From an uncultured Erysipelotrichaceae bacterium (GTDB taxonomy: Bacteria > Bacillota_I > Bacilli_A > RFN20 > CAG-826), in the NCBI GenBank assembly GCA_902791935.1, contig CADAXQ010000002.1:56042-120041 (forward strand): DNA of 64,000 nt, in the 5' to 3' direction. Below, piece by piece: positions 1 through 8,229 of the stretch. The notes beneath the pieces were generated by a model, which saw only the letters and a program-made list of their open reading frames with translations, was not told the origin of the DNA and did no database searches. Every line of letters begins with the position of its first letter. Positions within the stretch are counted from its first letter, which is position 1. Made by a program: the position numbers and the translations under genes.

Positions 1-375
1 GCCACCCATGGCAAGTTCGTCCATGGTAGCCTTCGCAATCATAACGGCCTTGGCGTCTTTTAATTTTTGAATGACGGTTGCATCAAAAACTGGCACATAG
101 CCATTCAAGATATTGCTTGAGGCAGTCGTAGGAATGCCTTTGGTTGAGAAGTTATCCTTCGCGACATACGGGATACCCCAAAGCGGATTGTCCGCTTCTG
201 GTTCAGTTAAAGTGGCTGCAAACGCTAACGCGCCTTCTTCGTTAATGTACTCAAAGGCGTTATCGGAATTGGCTTTTGCTCGCGCAATGGCTTCTTTCGT
301 TAATTCGAGTGGCGTGGTCTTTTTCTCCACCAAGGCTTGGTGAAGTTCTGCCAAAGAAAGATCGAGCATGTCCAT
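1..375 (-). CDS. gatA: Aspartyl/glutamyl-tRNA(Asn/Gln) amidotransferase subunit A, 5' part only
   Basis: This is the first 125 codons; the rest lies beyond the left edge. The product is the amidase subunit of GatCAB, which releases ammonia from glutamine to convert Glu-tRNA(Gln) or Asp-tRNA(Asn) to the amidated form. The reading runs from a short N-terminal helix through GIPYVAKDNF, which contains the catalytic lysine of the amidase-signature triad, then GIPTTASSNIL and a TMDELAMGG stretch typical of GatA. The start is chosen because the gatC stop and this ATG overlap as TAATG at 377-373. A second ATG lies two codons later. It is last in the visible prfA-gatA run. Confidence 0.95.
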   Translation of the reverse strand, partial: MDMLDLSLAELHQALVEKKTTPLELTKEAIARAKANSDNAFEYINEEGALAFAATLTEPEADNPLWGIPYVAKDNFSTKGIPTTASSNILNGYVPVFDATVIQKLKDAKAVMIAKATMDELAMGG

Positions 376-671
376 TAGCCTACCACCTTCGGGAGTTTAA
401 TCTGCCCGTCTTGTTTGTTCCCGGCGTTCTTGAGCGCTTCTTCGCGTGTCAATGGAGCCACAGGAACATCTTCCCGTAAGTAGGAAGTCGTGCAGTCAAA
501 AGGGAACGTCATCGGTTCATAGTTTCCTAAATCCGGAATTTCCCCGATGATGGCCATCTGCTTGGTGAGGATTTTAAATTCGCCCATCAAAGTGTCGTAT
601 TGTTCGTCTGACATCGTGAAGAGCAGACGATTGGCGGCATCTTGTAGGACCTCTTTTGTGATCGTTTTCAT
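375..671 (-). CDS. gatC: GatCAB amidotransferase subunit C
   Basis: This 98-residue protein has the usual size and layout of GatC, the small subunit that wraps around GatA and stabilises the GatA-GatB complex. It shows two N-terminal helices, then LGNYEPMTFPFD and LREDVPVAPLTREEALKNA, which match the GatC pattern of a Leu-Arg-Asp/Glu-Asp segment followed by an Ala-rich helix and a C-terminal IKLPKVV tail. AAGG sits about 8 bases upstream of the ATG. The stop overlaps the gatA start by one base, so the two are translationally coupled. A weak hairpin separates it from rpiB. Confidence 0.93.
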   Translation of the reverse strand: MKTITKEVLQDAANRLLFTMSDEQYDTLMGEFKILTKQMAIIGEIPDLGNYEPMTFPFDCTTSYLREDVPVAPLTREEALKNAGNKQDGQIKLPKVVG

Positions 672-683
672 AAGCGTTACCTT

Positions 684-710
684 AAAAAGGTTACCACTTC
701 TTAGTGGTAA
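684..710 (-). promoter_or_regulatory. Intercistronic hairpin between rpiB and gatC
   Basis: TTACCACT and AGTGGTAA form a perfect 8-bp stem with a four-base loop (691-710). On the minus strand it is followed by CC and five T, and then by the AAGG ribosome site of gatC. It could be a weak attenuator or an RNA-processing site setting the gatCA level relative to rpiB. The stem is AT-rich and the T-tract short, so full termination is unlikely. Confidence 0.35.
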
Positions 711-725
711 TAAGAAGACAGAAGC

Positions 726-1172
726 CTAGGCGTTTTCTTTTTCTAGCGCCATGATTTTGGCAACGCGTGCCGTATGACGTCCTCCTTCAAAGGGGGTGGT
801 CAAAAATAAATCCACGCGTGGCATGACTTCTTCAGGGGTCATGAAGCGGCCAGCAAAGGCGATCATATTCGCATCGTTATGTTGGCGAAGCAATCCAGAA
901 ACCGCATCGTTATAGCCGATGCCGCAACGCACGCCTTTGATTTTGTTCGCGGCCATGGAGATACCTTCGGCCGAACCACAGCACACAATGCCAAAGCGGG
1001 CTTTTCCAGAAACTACGTCTCTCCCCACGGCAGCACCATAATCGGGATAATCCACCCGTTCTTCAGAATGCGTGCCTTCATCGAGCACTTCATAGCCTTT
1101 TTCTAACAAATGAGCTTTGATGGCTTCTTTTAAAGCAAAGCCCGCATGATCTGAACCGATAGCGATTTTCAT
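726..1172 (-). CDS. rpiB: Ribose-5-phosphate isomerase B (RpiB/LacAB family)
   Basis: This enzyme interconverts ribose 5-phosphate and ribulose 5-phosphate in the pentose phosphate pathway. The 148 residues open with MKIAIGSDHAGFALK, the phosphate-binding start of the family, and contain GIVCCGSAEGISMAANK with the catalytic cysteine, and RQHNDANMIAFAGR with the active-site histidine. The second glycine loop reads GSAEG where many RpiB have GTGIG. The start at 1172 is preferred over a longer in-frame one because it has GGAGGT at 1184-1179 and overlaps the tsaC stop as ATGA. The related LacA/LacB galactose-6-phosphate isomerases cannot be wholly excluded, but no lac genes are near. Confidence 0.92.
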   Translation of the reverse strand: MKIAIGSDHAGFALKEAIKAHLLEKGYEVLDEGTHSEERVDYPDYGAAVGRDVVSGKARFGIVCCGSAEGISMAANKIKGVRCGIGYNDAVSGLLRQHNDANMIAFAGRFMTPEEVMPRVDLFLTTPFEGGRHTARVAKIMALEKENA

Positions 1173-1783
1173 TTTGTTACCTCCCATACCGCTTTTACGT
1201 TGTCAAAGGATAATGCCCCTTGCCGCACCAATGTCAGTTGATTGTCTTTTGATAAGTCGACGATGGTCGTCGGAATTTTAGAAACGCATTGCCCTTTGAC
1301 AATGCCGCCAATCTTGCCGTCGAAATAACGCAATGCCTCTTCATACGTTCTTGAGGTTGGCTGTCCAGAAAGATTGGCCGATGTCAATAAGCACGGAACA
1401 CCGACTTCGTGAAGCAAACGCGAAACATAAGGATCGTCGGGAATACGGACACCGACAACACCAGTACCTAGCGTAACGTGCCAAGGCAAAGTGTTTTTTG
1501 CTTTCACTAAGACGGTGAGTTGACCAGGCAAGAACTTTTCCATGACCGCTTTGGCACGCTTATCAATTTCCAGATATGGCAAAGCGGAAGCAAGACAGTC
1601 AAACGCCAAAGCAAATGGCTTATCGGGATTGCGATTCTTGGTGGCAACCAGGCGGTCAAATGCCGCTTTGCTATCCGCTCTTACAGCCAGGCCATAAACT
1701 GTCTCCGTCGGCAAGGCAAGCACCTCCCCATTTTGTAGGACTTTTACCGGCCCTTTAAAATTCGAAGTATCGAAATATTCCAT
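1169..1783 (-). CDS. tsaC: Threonylcarbamoyl-AMP synthase (YrdC/Sua5 family)
   Basis: The protein makes threonylcarbamoyl-AMP from threonine, bicarbonate and ATP for the t6A37 modification of ANN-decoding tRNAs. GEVLALPTETVYGLAVRADS and the KNRNPDKPFAL segment are the YrdC signature, including the KxR and Pro-Thr-Glu-Thr-Tyr-Gly residues that bind ATP and threonine. TSANLSGQPTS near residue 140 is also conserved. At 204 residues it has the YrdC domain only and lacks the extra Sua5 domain. GAGGGG lies just upstream of the ATG. It is 20 bases downstream of prmC and its stop overlaps rpiB. Confidence 0.94.
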   Translation of the reverse strand: MEYFDTSNFKGPVKVLQNGEVLALPTETVYGLAVRADSKAAFDRLVATKNRNPDKPFALAFDCLASALPYLEIDKRAKAVMEKFLPGQLTVLVKAKNTLPWHVTLGTGVVGVRIPDDPYVSRLLHEVGVPCLLTSANLSGQPTSRTYEEALRYFDGKIGGIVKGQCVSKIPTTIVDLSKDNQLTLVRQGALSFDNVKAVWEVTK

Positions 1784-1803
1784 GTAAAACCCCTCTCTTT
1801 TGG

Positions 1804-2652
1804 TTATTCTTCGTAGACAAATAAGAAACGATCAAATCCATTCAAATCCTTCTCAAATCGATATTCAGGATGCTTCATATATTGATGAATTAGCCCTTCT
1901 AGCCAGTCTTTTAAATCCGGTGAGATTTCAAAGACCATCAAGATGTCTCCTGACTTTACTTTTGGGTAATCGCGGAATATCGATTCATAGACCGAGCGCG
2001 CTGGATCTAACCATAACGCCGAGGCAGGTTCATAACGACGTACGGATTCTTGCGCATCTTTCGGATCCAGGATGTAAGGCGGATTCGAAACGATGATATC
2101 TAGGTTCGTCTTGTTTTCAATATAAGGCTTTAAGGCATCGCCTTGGAACGTCTGAACATTCATATGCTGGTCATGAAAGTTTTTCTTGGCAACCGCTAAC
2201 GCTGCCGAAGAAATATCACTCGCGGCAAATAACCAGTTCGGGAACGATTGATGAAGTGCGATGGGGATACACCCACTTCCGGTTCCAACATCCCCGCAAA
2301 CGAGATAATTCCTGGGGTCATAATAGTTCCCAATCTCTTCGGTTAATTTGGCGACTAATTCTTCGGTTTCACCCCGGGGAATTAACACATTTTCATCCAC
2401 GTATAGTGGAATGCCTAAGAAATCGGCTTGATGCAAGATGTATTCCACGGGCATGTCATCGTCAATTAAGCGGCGGCATTGTTGCTGAAATAACGCATAA
2501 TGTTTCATCGGTTCATCTTGATGCATTAACACATCAATGTGCTCCGCGAAACCTTCATTATGCATGACTAAAAGACGAAGATCGTTGGTGGTTACTCCTT
2601 TGTCTTTTCCATAAGCATAAGCGGCATGCATGGCTTCAGCGATGGTTGGCAT
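1804..2652 (-). CDS. prmC: Peptide chain release factor N5-glutamine methyltransferase
   Basis: PrmC methylates the glutamine of the GGQ motif of release factors. The 282-residue protein has the helical N-terminal substrate-recognition domain, then a Rossmann methyltransferase domain with CGDVGTGSGCIPIAL (SAM-binding) and NPPYIL around residue 190, the motif that holds the glutamine side chain. VLIPRGETEELV replaces the more common VLIPRPETE. The start overlaps the end of prfA, its substrate's gene, by 17 bases; a later in-frame ATG at 2631 has no ribosome site. The prfA-prmC pairing strongly supports the assignment. Confidence 0.95.
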   Translation of the reverse strand: MPTIAEAMHAAYAYGKDKGVTTNDLRLLVMHNEGFAEHIDVLMHQDEPMKHYALFQQQCRRLIDDDMPVEYILHQADFLGIPLYVDENVLIPRGETEELVAKLTEEIGNYYDPRNYLVCGDVGTGSGCIPIALHQSFPNWLFAASDISSAALAVAKKNFHDQHMNVQTFQGDALKPYIENKTNLDIIVSNPPYILDPKDAQESVRRYEPASALWLDPARSVYESIFRDYPKVKSGDILMVFEISPDLKDWLEGLIHQYMKHPEYRFEKDLNGFDRFLFVYEE

Positions 2653-3733
2653 CTTGTTGCTCGCTTTCGAGGAGTTTTTGCTCCTGATCGTAATGAATTA
2701 ACGCATCGATGATGGGTTCGAGTTCCCCTTCCATCACGCGGTCTAACGTGTTGGTCGTAAAGCCGATACGATGGTCAGTCACCCGGTTTTGCGGATAGTT
2801 ATAGGTCCGGATCTTTTCACTTCGTTCGCCCGTCCCGACTTTGAGTTTCCGTTCGTTATCCCGCGCGGCATCTTCTTTCGATTGGTAATAATCTTTGACT
2901 TTGGCCCGAATCATTCGCATACAGATTTCTTTGTTTTGCAACTGGGCTTTTTCCGTTTGGCACGAGACGACAATTCCCGTTGGAATATGGGTAATTCTTA
3001 CGGCCGATTCGGTTTTATTCACGTTCTGACCGCCGGCGCCTTGGGAACGATATGTGTCAATCTTTAAATCGGCAGGATTGATTTTGACGTCGACTTCTTC
3101 GGCTTCCGGCATGACCAAAACCGTTGCGGTAGAAGTATGAATTCGGCCAGAGGCTTCCGTCTTTGGCACTCGTTGCACCCGATGGGCACCGCTTTCGAAT
3201 TTTAGCTTCGAATAAACGTTCTCCCCTTGCACCATGAAAGAAACATAGGAATAGCCACCTGCGGCCCCTTCTTCTCCATCGATGTATTTGAGTTTCCAGC
3301 CCTGCCCTTCGCAATAACGGGTATACATGCGGAACAAATCCCCGGCAAAAAGGTTGGCTTCATCGCCACCGACTGCACCGCGGATTTCCACGATGATGTT
3401 CTTCGAATCATTCGGATCGACCGGAATCAAAAGAACTTTAAACCGTTCTTCCATCTCCTCCATGCTCTTTAACATCGTCTTGCGTTCTTCTTTCATTGCT
3501 TCTGCAAGGTCAGGATCGCCGCTTTCGATTAACGCTAAGGCGTCTTTCGCGTCTTGCTCGGTTTTTAAATACGTCCGATAAAGCTCATAAGGTTCATCCA
3601 AAGAAGCGCGTTCCTTGGTTAACGCCGTTAAATGAGCAATATCGTTTTCAATGGCAGGATCGGCTAATTCAGCATCAATTTCTTCGTGCCGTTTTAGTAA
3701 CGTATCCAACCGTTTTCGCATGCTTTCTTCCAT
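2636..3733 (-). CDS. prfA: Peptide chain release factor 1
   Basis: RF1 recognises UAA and UAG in the ribosomal A site and triggers peptide release. The 365 residues show the helical N-terminal domain, the codon-recognition domain with RVQRVPKTEASGRIHTSTA, and SQGAGGQNVNKTESAVR near residue 235 with the universal GGQ motif. The C-terminal KIRTYNYPQNRVTDHRIGF is typical. The start is uncertain between 3733 and a second ATG at 3721; GGAAGAAAG precedes the latter. It heads the minus-strand run and diverges from dnaX. Confidence 0.97.
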   Translation of the reverse strand: MEESMRKRLDTLLKRHEEIDAELADPAIENDIAHLTALTKERASLDEPYELYRTYLKTEQDAKDALALIESGDPDLAEAMKEERKTMLKSMEEMEERFKVLLIPVDPNDSKNIIVEIRGAVGGDEANLFAGDLFRMYTRYCEGQGWKLKYIDGEEGAAGGYSYVSFMVQGENVYSKLKFESGAHRVQRVPKTEASGRIHTSTATVLVMPEAEEVDVKINPADLKIDTYRSQGAGGQNVNKTESAVRITHIPTGIVVSCQTEKAQLQNKEICMRMIRAKVKDYYQSKEDAARDNERKLKVGTGERSEKIRTYNYPQNRVTDHRIGFTTNTLDRVMEGELEPIIDALIHYDQEQKLLESEQQDANHR

Positions 3734-3833
3734 CGTAATGCCATGCCTTTCTCTTTTTACTTCTCCTATAGTCTAATGAAGAGAACAAGGTTCCTTCAAA
3801 TAATTTCCATCAAAAGGGCTTTCAAAAACCATG

Positions 3834-3869
3834 TTCTAACTAGTTAGAAAGGGGTCTATCGGGTATAAT
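3834..3869 (+). promoter_or_regulatory. dnaX operon promoter with a 16-bp palindromic operator
   Basis: A perfect -10 hexamer TATAAT lies at 3864-3869. The -35 position holds only the weak TAGTTA (3841-3846), which falls inside the perfect palindrome TTCTAACTAGTTAGAA at 3834-3849. This arrangement is that of a repressor or activator site overlapping -35. Transcription would start near 3876, leaving about a dozen untranslated bases before the dnaX ATG and no clear ribosome site. Confidence 0.6.
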
Positions 3870-3887
3870 GACAAGCGGGTAACGAAT

Positions 3888-5684
3888 ATGTCTTATAAAG
3901 CGCTCTATTTGAAGTATCGTCCGCAGACTTTTGAAGAAGTCGCCGGACAAGAAGCGATTGTTCGCACATTAAAAAATGCTTTGGCCAATGACAAATTGGC
4001 CCATGCTTATTTATTTGCTGGTCCAAGAGGAACGGGCAAAACTACGATGGCGCGTCTTTTAGCAAAGGCGCTAGATTGCTCCGAAGGAATCGGGCATCAA
4101 TGCAACCACTGCGAAAACTGCGTGGCCATCACCGAAGGCACGCATCCGGATGTCATTGAAATCGACGCAGCCTCAAATAACGGGGTGGATCAGGTGCGGG
4201 AACTCATTGAAAAAGTGAACTATGCCCCGATTAAAGGCCGGTATAAGGTTTATATCATCGATGAAGTCCACATGATGACCGATGCGGCATTCAATGCCTT
4301 ATTAAAGACCATTGAGGAACCGCCAGAGCGAGTCATCTTCATTCTTTGCACCACGGAACCTTATAAAGTCTTGCCAACGATCCTTTCACGTTGCCAACGT
4401 TTTGACTTTGGAAAGATCCCTGAAGAAGAGATGAAGGCAAAACTTGCTGACATCTTACAAAAAGAAGGCGTCAGCTTCGACGAAAAGAGCTTGCCTTTGA
4501 TTGTTCGTCTTGCCGATGGCGGCATGCGGGATGCGTTATCGATCCTTGACCAAGTCATCGCCTATTCGGGTTCTTCGTTACACCAAGAAGATGTCCTAGC
4601 GATGTTCGGTTTGGCCTCCGATGAAGAGAAAATCGACTTATTGGTCTCCTTAAAGAAAGGCGATGTCTCTAGAGTTGTTGGAAAATCCGAAGCCTATCTT
4701 GCTTCAGGCATCGATATCCGCCGCTTAGTCTCCGAACTCATTGGTTTCTTAAAAGACCTCTTAATTTATGAAAAAACGAAGACGCCGGCTTTAATGGATA
4801 GTTTGAACGAACAAGAAGCTCGTGAATTATCCCGTTCGTTAGGTCCAAAAGATTGCAACCGCATGTTACAAAAATTGGTCGCAACACAAAACGATTTTAA
4901 GAATGTCTCGGACATCCGCGCTTTGTTCGAACTCGCCTTGCTTCAAATGGCAACCGATTCAAACGACGACGAGCCTGTTAAAGTGGCACCCGTCATCGCA
5001 AAACCCGAGCCTAAGCCTGAACCAAAACCTGAGCCGAAGTCAGAGCCAAAGCCGGAGCCAAAGACGGAAGTAAAACCAGAGCCTAAGCCAGCGCCCGCTC
5101 CGAAAGTCGAAGAAAAACCAATCGAGGACGCCCCAGATTGGTTATTGGCTGAAGACCGTCCAATCGAAGAAAGCAAGCCGAAAGCGTCAGAAGCGAAGCC
5201 TGCCCCTACGCCGAAGCCACAGCCAGTTACCCCCATTGATACGTCGAGCATCACACGTCCAAATATTGCCACGAGTGGTACCGCATTCCATCTTGAAGAT
5301 GACCAACTCTTCTCCATCATGGTGCTTGCCAATCGAAACGAACGGACGGAACTGGTGAAGAACTGGGACCGTTTAGACCCGTTACGGCTCGATCCGAAGT
5401 TTGGCGCTTTAGCCAGCTTGCTTTACGAAGGAAAACCTTATGCTCTTTCAGCAGAAGCCATGATTCTCTCATATCGTTTCACGACGAAGGCGGAATTGGC
5501 AAACCTCGTAGCGAATCAAGAACCACTCGAGCAATTAGCCGCCACCTTAATTGGGAGAAAAGTATTTATCTATGCGATTGACCCCGATGTGCAGACGAGA
5601 GTGCGTGGCATCTACTTCTCAAAGATGCAATTAGGAAAATTGCCAAAACGCGATGAAGTGAAACTCGTCTTACCGAAAATCTAA
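3888..5684 (+). CDS. dnaX: DNA polymerase III gamma/tau subunit
   Basis: This is the clamp-loader ATPase that loads the sliding clamp and links polymerase to helicase. GPRGTGKTT at residues 45-53 is Walker A, the cysteine cluster C..C..C..C at about 64-82 is the zinc module, DEVHM is Walker B, and CTTEPYKVLPTILSRCQRF carries the SRC sensor. After domain III (about residue 365) comes a low-complexity linker of KPEP repeats (4980-5110), then a C-terminal domain. Length 598 fits full tau. No obvious slippery site for a shorter gamma form was seen. First gene of the replication operon. Confidence 0.97.
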   Translation: MSYKALYLKYRPQTFEEVAGQEAIVRTLKNALANDKLAHAYLFAGPRGTGKTTMARLLAKALDCSEGIGHQCNHCENCVAITEGTHPDVIEIDAASNNGVDQVRELIEKVNYAPIKGRYKVYIIDEVHMMTDAAFNALLKTIEEPPERVIFILCTTEPYKVLPTILSRCQRFDFGKIPEEEMKAKLADILQKEGVSFDEKSLPLIVRLADGGMRDALSILDQVIAYSGSSLHQEDVLAMFGLASDEEKIDLLVSLKKGDVSRVVGKSEAYLASGIDIRRLVSELIGFLKDLLIYEKTKTPALMDSLNEQEARELSRSLGPKDCNRMLQKLVATQNDFKNVSDIRALFELALLQMATDSNDDEPVKVAPVIAKPEPKPEPKPEPKSEPKPEPKTEVKPEPKPAPAPKVEEKPIEDAPDWLLAEDRPIEESKPKASEAKPAPTPKPQPVTPIDTSSITRPNIATSGTAFHLEDDQLFSIMVLANRNERTELVKNWDRLDPLRLDPKFGALASLLYEGKPYALSAEAMILSYRFTTKAELANLVANQEPLEQLAATLIGRKVFIYAIDPDVQTRVRGIYFSKMQLGKLPKRDEVKLVLPKI

Positions 5685-5707
5685 AGAAAAGGAGATATCT
5701 AAATCTT

Positions 5708-6013
5708 ATGAATCAAATGCAACAAATGCTCATGCAAGCGCAACGCATGCAACGCGAATTACAAAAGGCGCATGAAGCGTTAGAGCAAAAAGAATTTGTC
5801 GTTGAAAAAGCGGGCTTGGTGAAAGTCACGTTAACCGGGGACCGCAAAGTGAAATCCTTAGAAATCACACCTGACGCTTTAACGGCCGATGATGCCGAGA
5901 TGATTCAAGACACCATTGTGGCTGCCATCAACGAAGCGTTAGAGCAAATTCAAGAAGCCAACGACAAGATTGACGAAGAAATCACCGGCCGGAAAGGTGG
6001 CATGGGATTCTAA
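5708..6013 (+). CDS. ybaB: YbaB/EbfC nucleoid-associated protein
   Basis: A 101-residue DNA-binding protein of the YbaB/EbfC family, which forms tweezer-like dimers and in many genomes lies between dnaX and recR, as here. The N-terminal half is a Met/Gln-rich amphipathic helix (MNQMQQMLMQAQRMQREL), followed by the beta sheet VEKAGLVKVTLTGDRKVKSLEI and a C-terminal helix ending in KGGMGF. GGAG at 5691-5694 is 13 bases from the ATG, slightly long. The stop overlaps the recR start as TAATG. Confidence 0.94.
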   Translation: MNQMQQMLMQAQRMQRELQKAHEALEQKEFVVEKAGLVKVTLTGDRKVKSLEITPDALTADDAEMIQDTIVAAINEALEQIQEANDKIDEEITGRKGGMGF

Positions 6014-6606
6014 TGAAAGAACTCCCTTCGTTACAAGCTTTAATCGATTCGTTTGGCAAATTACCTGGCGTCGGTGTGAAAAGCGCTGAACGGATGGCGT
6101 ATGCCGTCCTTTCGTGGTCCGCGGAAGACCGAAGTGAATTTGCCAAAGCGCTTCAAGACGTGAGTCAAAAAGTCCACCGCTGCCCAATCTGCGGTCTTTA
6201 TACCGAAGACGAAAAATGCGAAATTTGCCAAGACCCTACTCGCGACCAAAGCGTGCTTTGTGTGGTGAATGAGCCAAAAGACGCCGTCGCCATTGAAAAA
6301 ATGAATCGTTTCCATGGCCTATACCATGTTTTAGGTGGCGTCATTAATGTCACGAAAGGCATTGGCGCGGATGCTTTAGCGATTGATCCGTTACTTCATC
6401 GTGTCGAAGAAGGCCATATCCAAGAAGTGATTTTGGCCACCAACCCAACCGTTGATGGGGAAACCACTGCCTTATTCGTGGCGAAGTTATTAGAAGGCAA
6501 AGTCAATGTCACCCGCTTAGGTTATGGTTTGCCAATGGGTTCGGCACTGGACTACACCGATTCTTTGACGTTAGCGAAAGCCTTTGAAGGCAGAAAGAAG
6601 ATTTAA
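6013..6606 (+). CDS. recR: Recombination mediator RecR
   Basis: RecR acts with RecO (and RecF) to load RecA on gapped DNA. The 197-residue protein has the N-terminal helix-hairpin-helix (FGKLPGVGVKSAERMA), a four-cysteine zinc finger (C57, C60, C69, C72), a Toprim domain beginning at VLCVVNEPKDAVAIE, and a C-terminal Walker-B-like tail with LGYGLPMGSALDYTDSLTL. Length is standard. The start is coupled to the ybaB stop; tmk begins one base after the recR stop. Confidence 0.97.
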   Translation: MKELPSLQALIDSFGKLPGVGVKSAERMAYAVLSWSAEDRSEFAKALQDVSQKVHRCPICGLYTEDEKCEICQDPTRDQSVLCVVNEPKDAVAIEKMNRFHGLYHVLGGVINVTKGIGADALAIDPLLHRVEEGHIQEVILATNPTVDGETTALFVAKLLEGKVNVTRLGYGLPMGSALDYTDSLTLAKAFEGRKKI

Positions 6607-6607
6607 T

Positions 6608-7231
6608 ATGTTCATCACATTCGAAGGCGGTGAAGGATCGGGGAAAACGACCTGCATTCAAAAAGTTGTCGCCCATTTGCAAAACGAACATTACGATGTC
6701 GTCTTAACAAGAGAACCAGGCGGAACCCCCATCTCCGAAGAAATCCGGAATGTCATCTTAGATAAAAAGAATACCGACATGGATCCGAGAACGGAGGCGT
6801 TACTTTATGCCGCCTCGCGTCGGCAACACATCGTGGAGAAGATTCTTCCTGCCTTAAAAGCGGGCAAGATTGTGATTTCCGACCGATTCTTAGACTCTTC
6901 TTTAGCCTATCAAGGCGGAGCAAGAGGACTTGGCATCGATACGATTTACCAAGTGAATCAGTACGCAACCGAAGGCTTAGAACCAGATGTTACCTTCTTT
7001 TTTGACATCGATCCCGAAGAAGGTCTAGCCCGGATTGCGAAAAACGCTGGTCGTGAGGTAAACCGCTTAGACGTCGAAGCGTTAGCGTTTCACCAAAAAG
7101 TCCGGGCTGCTTTCCAAGCGATTGCGAAGCAGAATCCCAAACGAATCGTGACCATTGATGCTTCCAAAAGTGCGGAAGAAGTTTATGAAACCGTGCTTCA
7201 CGAAATTGAAAAGAGACTGAAGAAAGCATGA
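6608..7231 (+). CDS. tmk: Thymidylate kinase
   Basis: The enzyme phosphorylates dTMP to dTDP. The start is placed at 6608, giving MFITFEGGEGSGKTT with the P-loop at residues 7-15; a longer in-frame start inside recR would add eight unrelated residues. LTREPGGTPISEEIR is the family DR(E)PGGT motif and DRFLDSSLAYQGGARGLG is the LID/substrate region. AGAAAGAAG precedes the ATG. The 207-residue length is typical. The stop overlaps holB as ATGA, placing nucleotide supply within the replication operon as in other Bacillota. Confidence 0.96.
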   Translation: MFITFEGGEGSGKTTCIQKVVAHLQNEHYDVVLTREPGGTPISEEIRNVILDKKNTDMDPRTEALLYAASRRQHIVEKILPALKAGKIVISDRFLDSSLAYQGGARGLGIDTIYQVNQYATEGLEPDVTFFFDIDPEEGLARIAKNAGREVNRLDVEALAFHQKVRAAFQAIAKQNPKRIVTIDASKSAEEVYETVLHEIEKRLKKA

Positions 7232-8229
7232 AATTTGGCGCGTATCTAGAACAATATCAACCCGTCGCTTATCGGGCGTTTGCTCGTGCGTTAGAAAATC
7301 ATCGGGTTGCACATGCTTATTTGCTTTCGGGTGAAGCAGGCGTGCCGCTTTTAAAAACGGCCACCTATTTCGCAAAATCACTACTTTGTGATCACCCGAA
7401 CCCCTTAGCGTGCGAAGAATGTCGTTCTTGCTTACGCGTGGACCATCACACCTATTCCGATTTTATTGTCTTAGATGGTAAGAATGGGCAAATTAAAAAA
7501 GGTGATGTCCAAACCATCGTCTCCGATTTTTCGAAAACTCCTTTGGAAGCCAAAGGCATCTTGATCTATGTTGTGAACCTCGTGGAAAACATGAACGTTC
7601 AGGCGATTAACTCTCTATTGAAGTTCTTAGAAGAGCCGCCGGCAGGAACATATGCGTTCTTAACTTGTGAAAATGAAGCCAAGGTTTTGCCTACCATCAT
7701 GTCGCGTTGCGAACGGATTCGTTTGTTATTATTGCCCGAAGACGTTGTATTCTCTGAAGCGTTAAAAGAAGGCGTCTTGGAAGAAGATGCCGAATGGTTG
7801 GCCCCGCTCATCAATGATCCAACCCAATTAGCCGAAGCGGCTTCATCGGAGGAATATCACACGTTAAGGCAACTCATCGATGCTACGTTGGACGCTTTAT
7901 TAAAAGGCCCTAATGATGCTGCCTTTGTGATGGAGTCTAGTGTGATTCCCGCCTTGACAGGTGGAAAGAAAAATGCCGTTCTTTTGCAACCGCGCTATTA
8001 TTTGGATATGCTCTCCCTGGTGTTCCAAGATGCCATCACGCATCAGGTGGGTGGCAAAATTCGGTTAACATCGCAAGAAGAAACCATCGGGCAATTGGTT
8101 TATGCCTTGCCTCATTTAGATGCCTCGTTAGCGGAAATCCTTAAGGTTCGTAGCCTTCTCGATACCAATTTATCTTCCGCTTTGGCTTTGATGCACTTGA
8201 TCTTATTCTTGACGGAGGAAAATGTATGA
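7228..8229 (+). CDS. holB: DNA polymerase III delta' subunit
   Basis: A clamp-loader AAA+ subunit. HAYLLSGEAGVPLLKTA occupies the Walker A position but lacks the GKT lysine-threonine, as expected for the non-catalytic delta' stator. A CxxC-containing zinc module follows (CDHPNPLACEECRSCLR), then LLKFLEEPPAGTYAFLTCENEAKVLPTIMSRCERI with the SRC arginine-finger loop. The 333 residues match HolB, and the position directly after tmk is the classic one. Both ends overlap their neighbours by four bases (ATGA). Confidence 0.94.
   Translation: MKFGAYLEQYQPVAYRAFARALENHRVAHAYLLSGEAGVPLLKTATYFAKSLLCDHPNPLACEECRSCLRVDHHTYSDFIVLDGKNGQIKKGDVQTIVSDFSKTPLEAKGILIYVVNLVENMNVQAINSLLKFLEEPPAGTYAFLTCENEAKVLPTIMSRCERIRLLLLPEDVVFSEALKEGVLEEDAEWLAPLINDPTQLAEAASSEEYHTLRQLIDATLDALLKGPNDAAFVMESSVIPALTGGKKNAVLLQPRYYLDMLSLVFQDAITHQVGGKIRLTSQEETIGQLVYALPHLDASLAEILKVRSLLDTNLSSALALMHLILFLTEENV

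Noticed and set aside
4943..5332. Long Gly/Ser-rich ORF on the minus strand inside dnaX
   Set aside because: It is the antisense shadow of the KPEP repeat linker; composition follows from the repeats, and it has no ribosome site.
3888..5684. Programmed frameshift producing a short DnaX
   Set aside because: No A-rich slippery heptamer followed by a stem was seen at the expected position after domain III.
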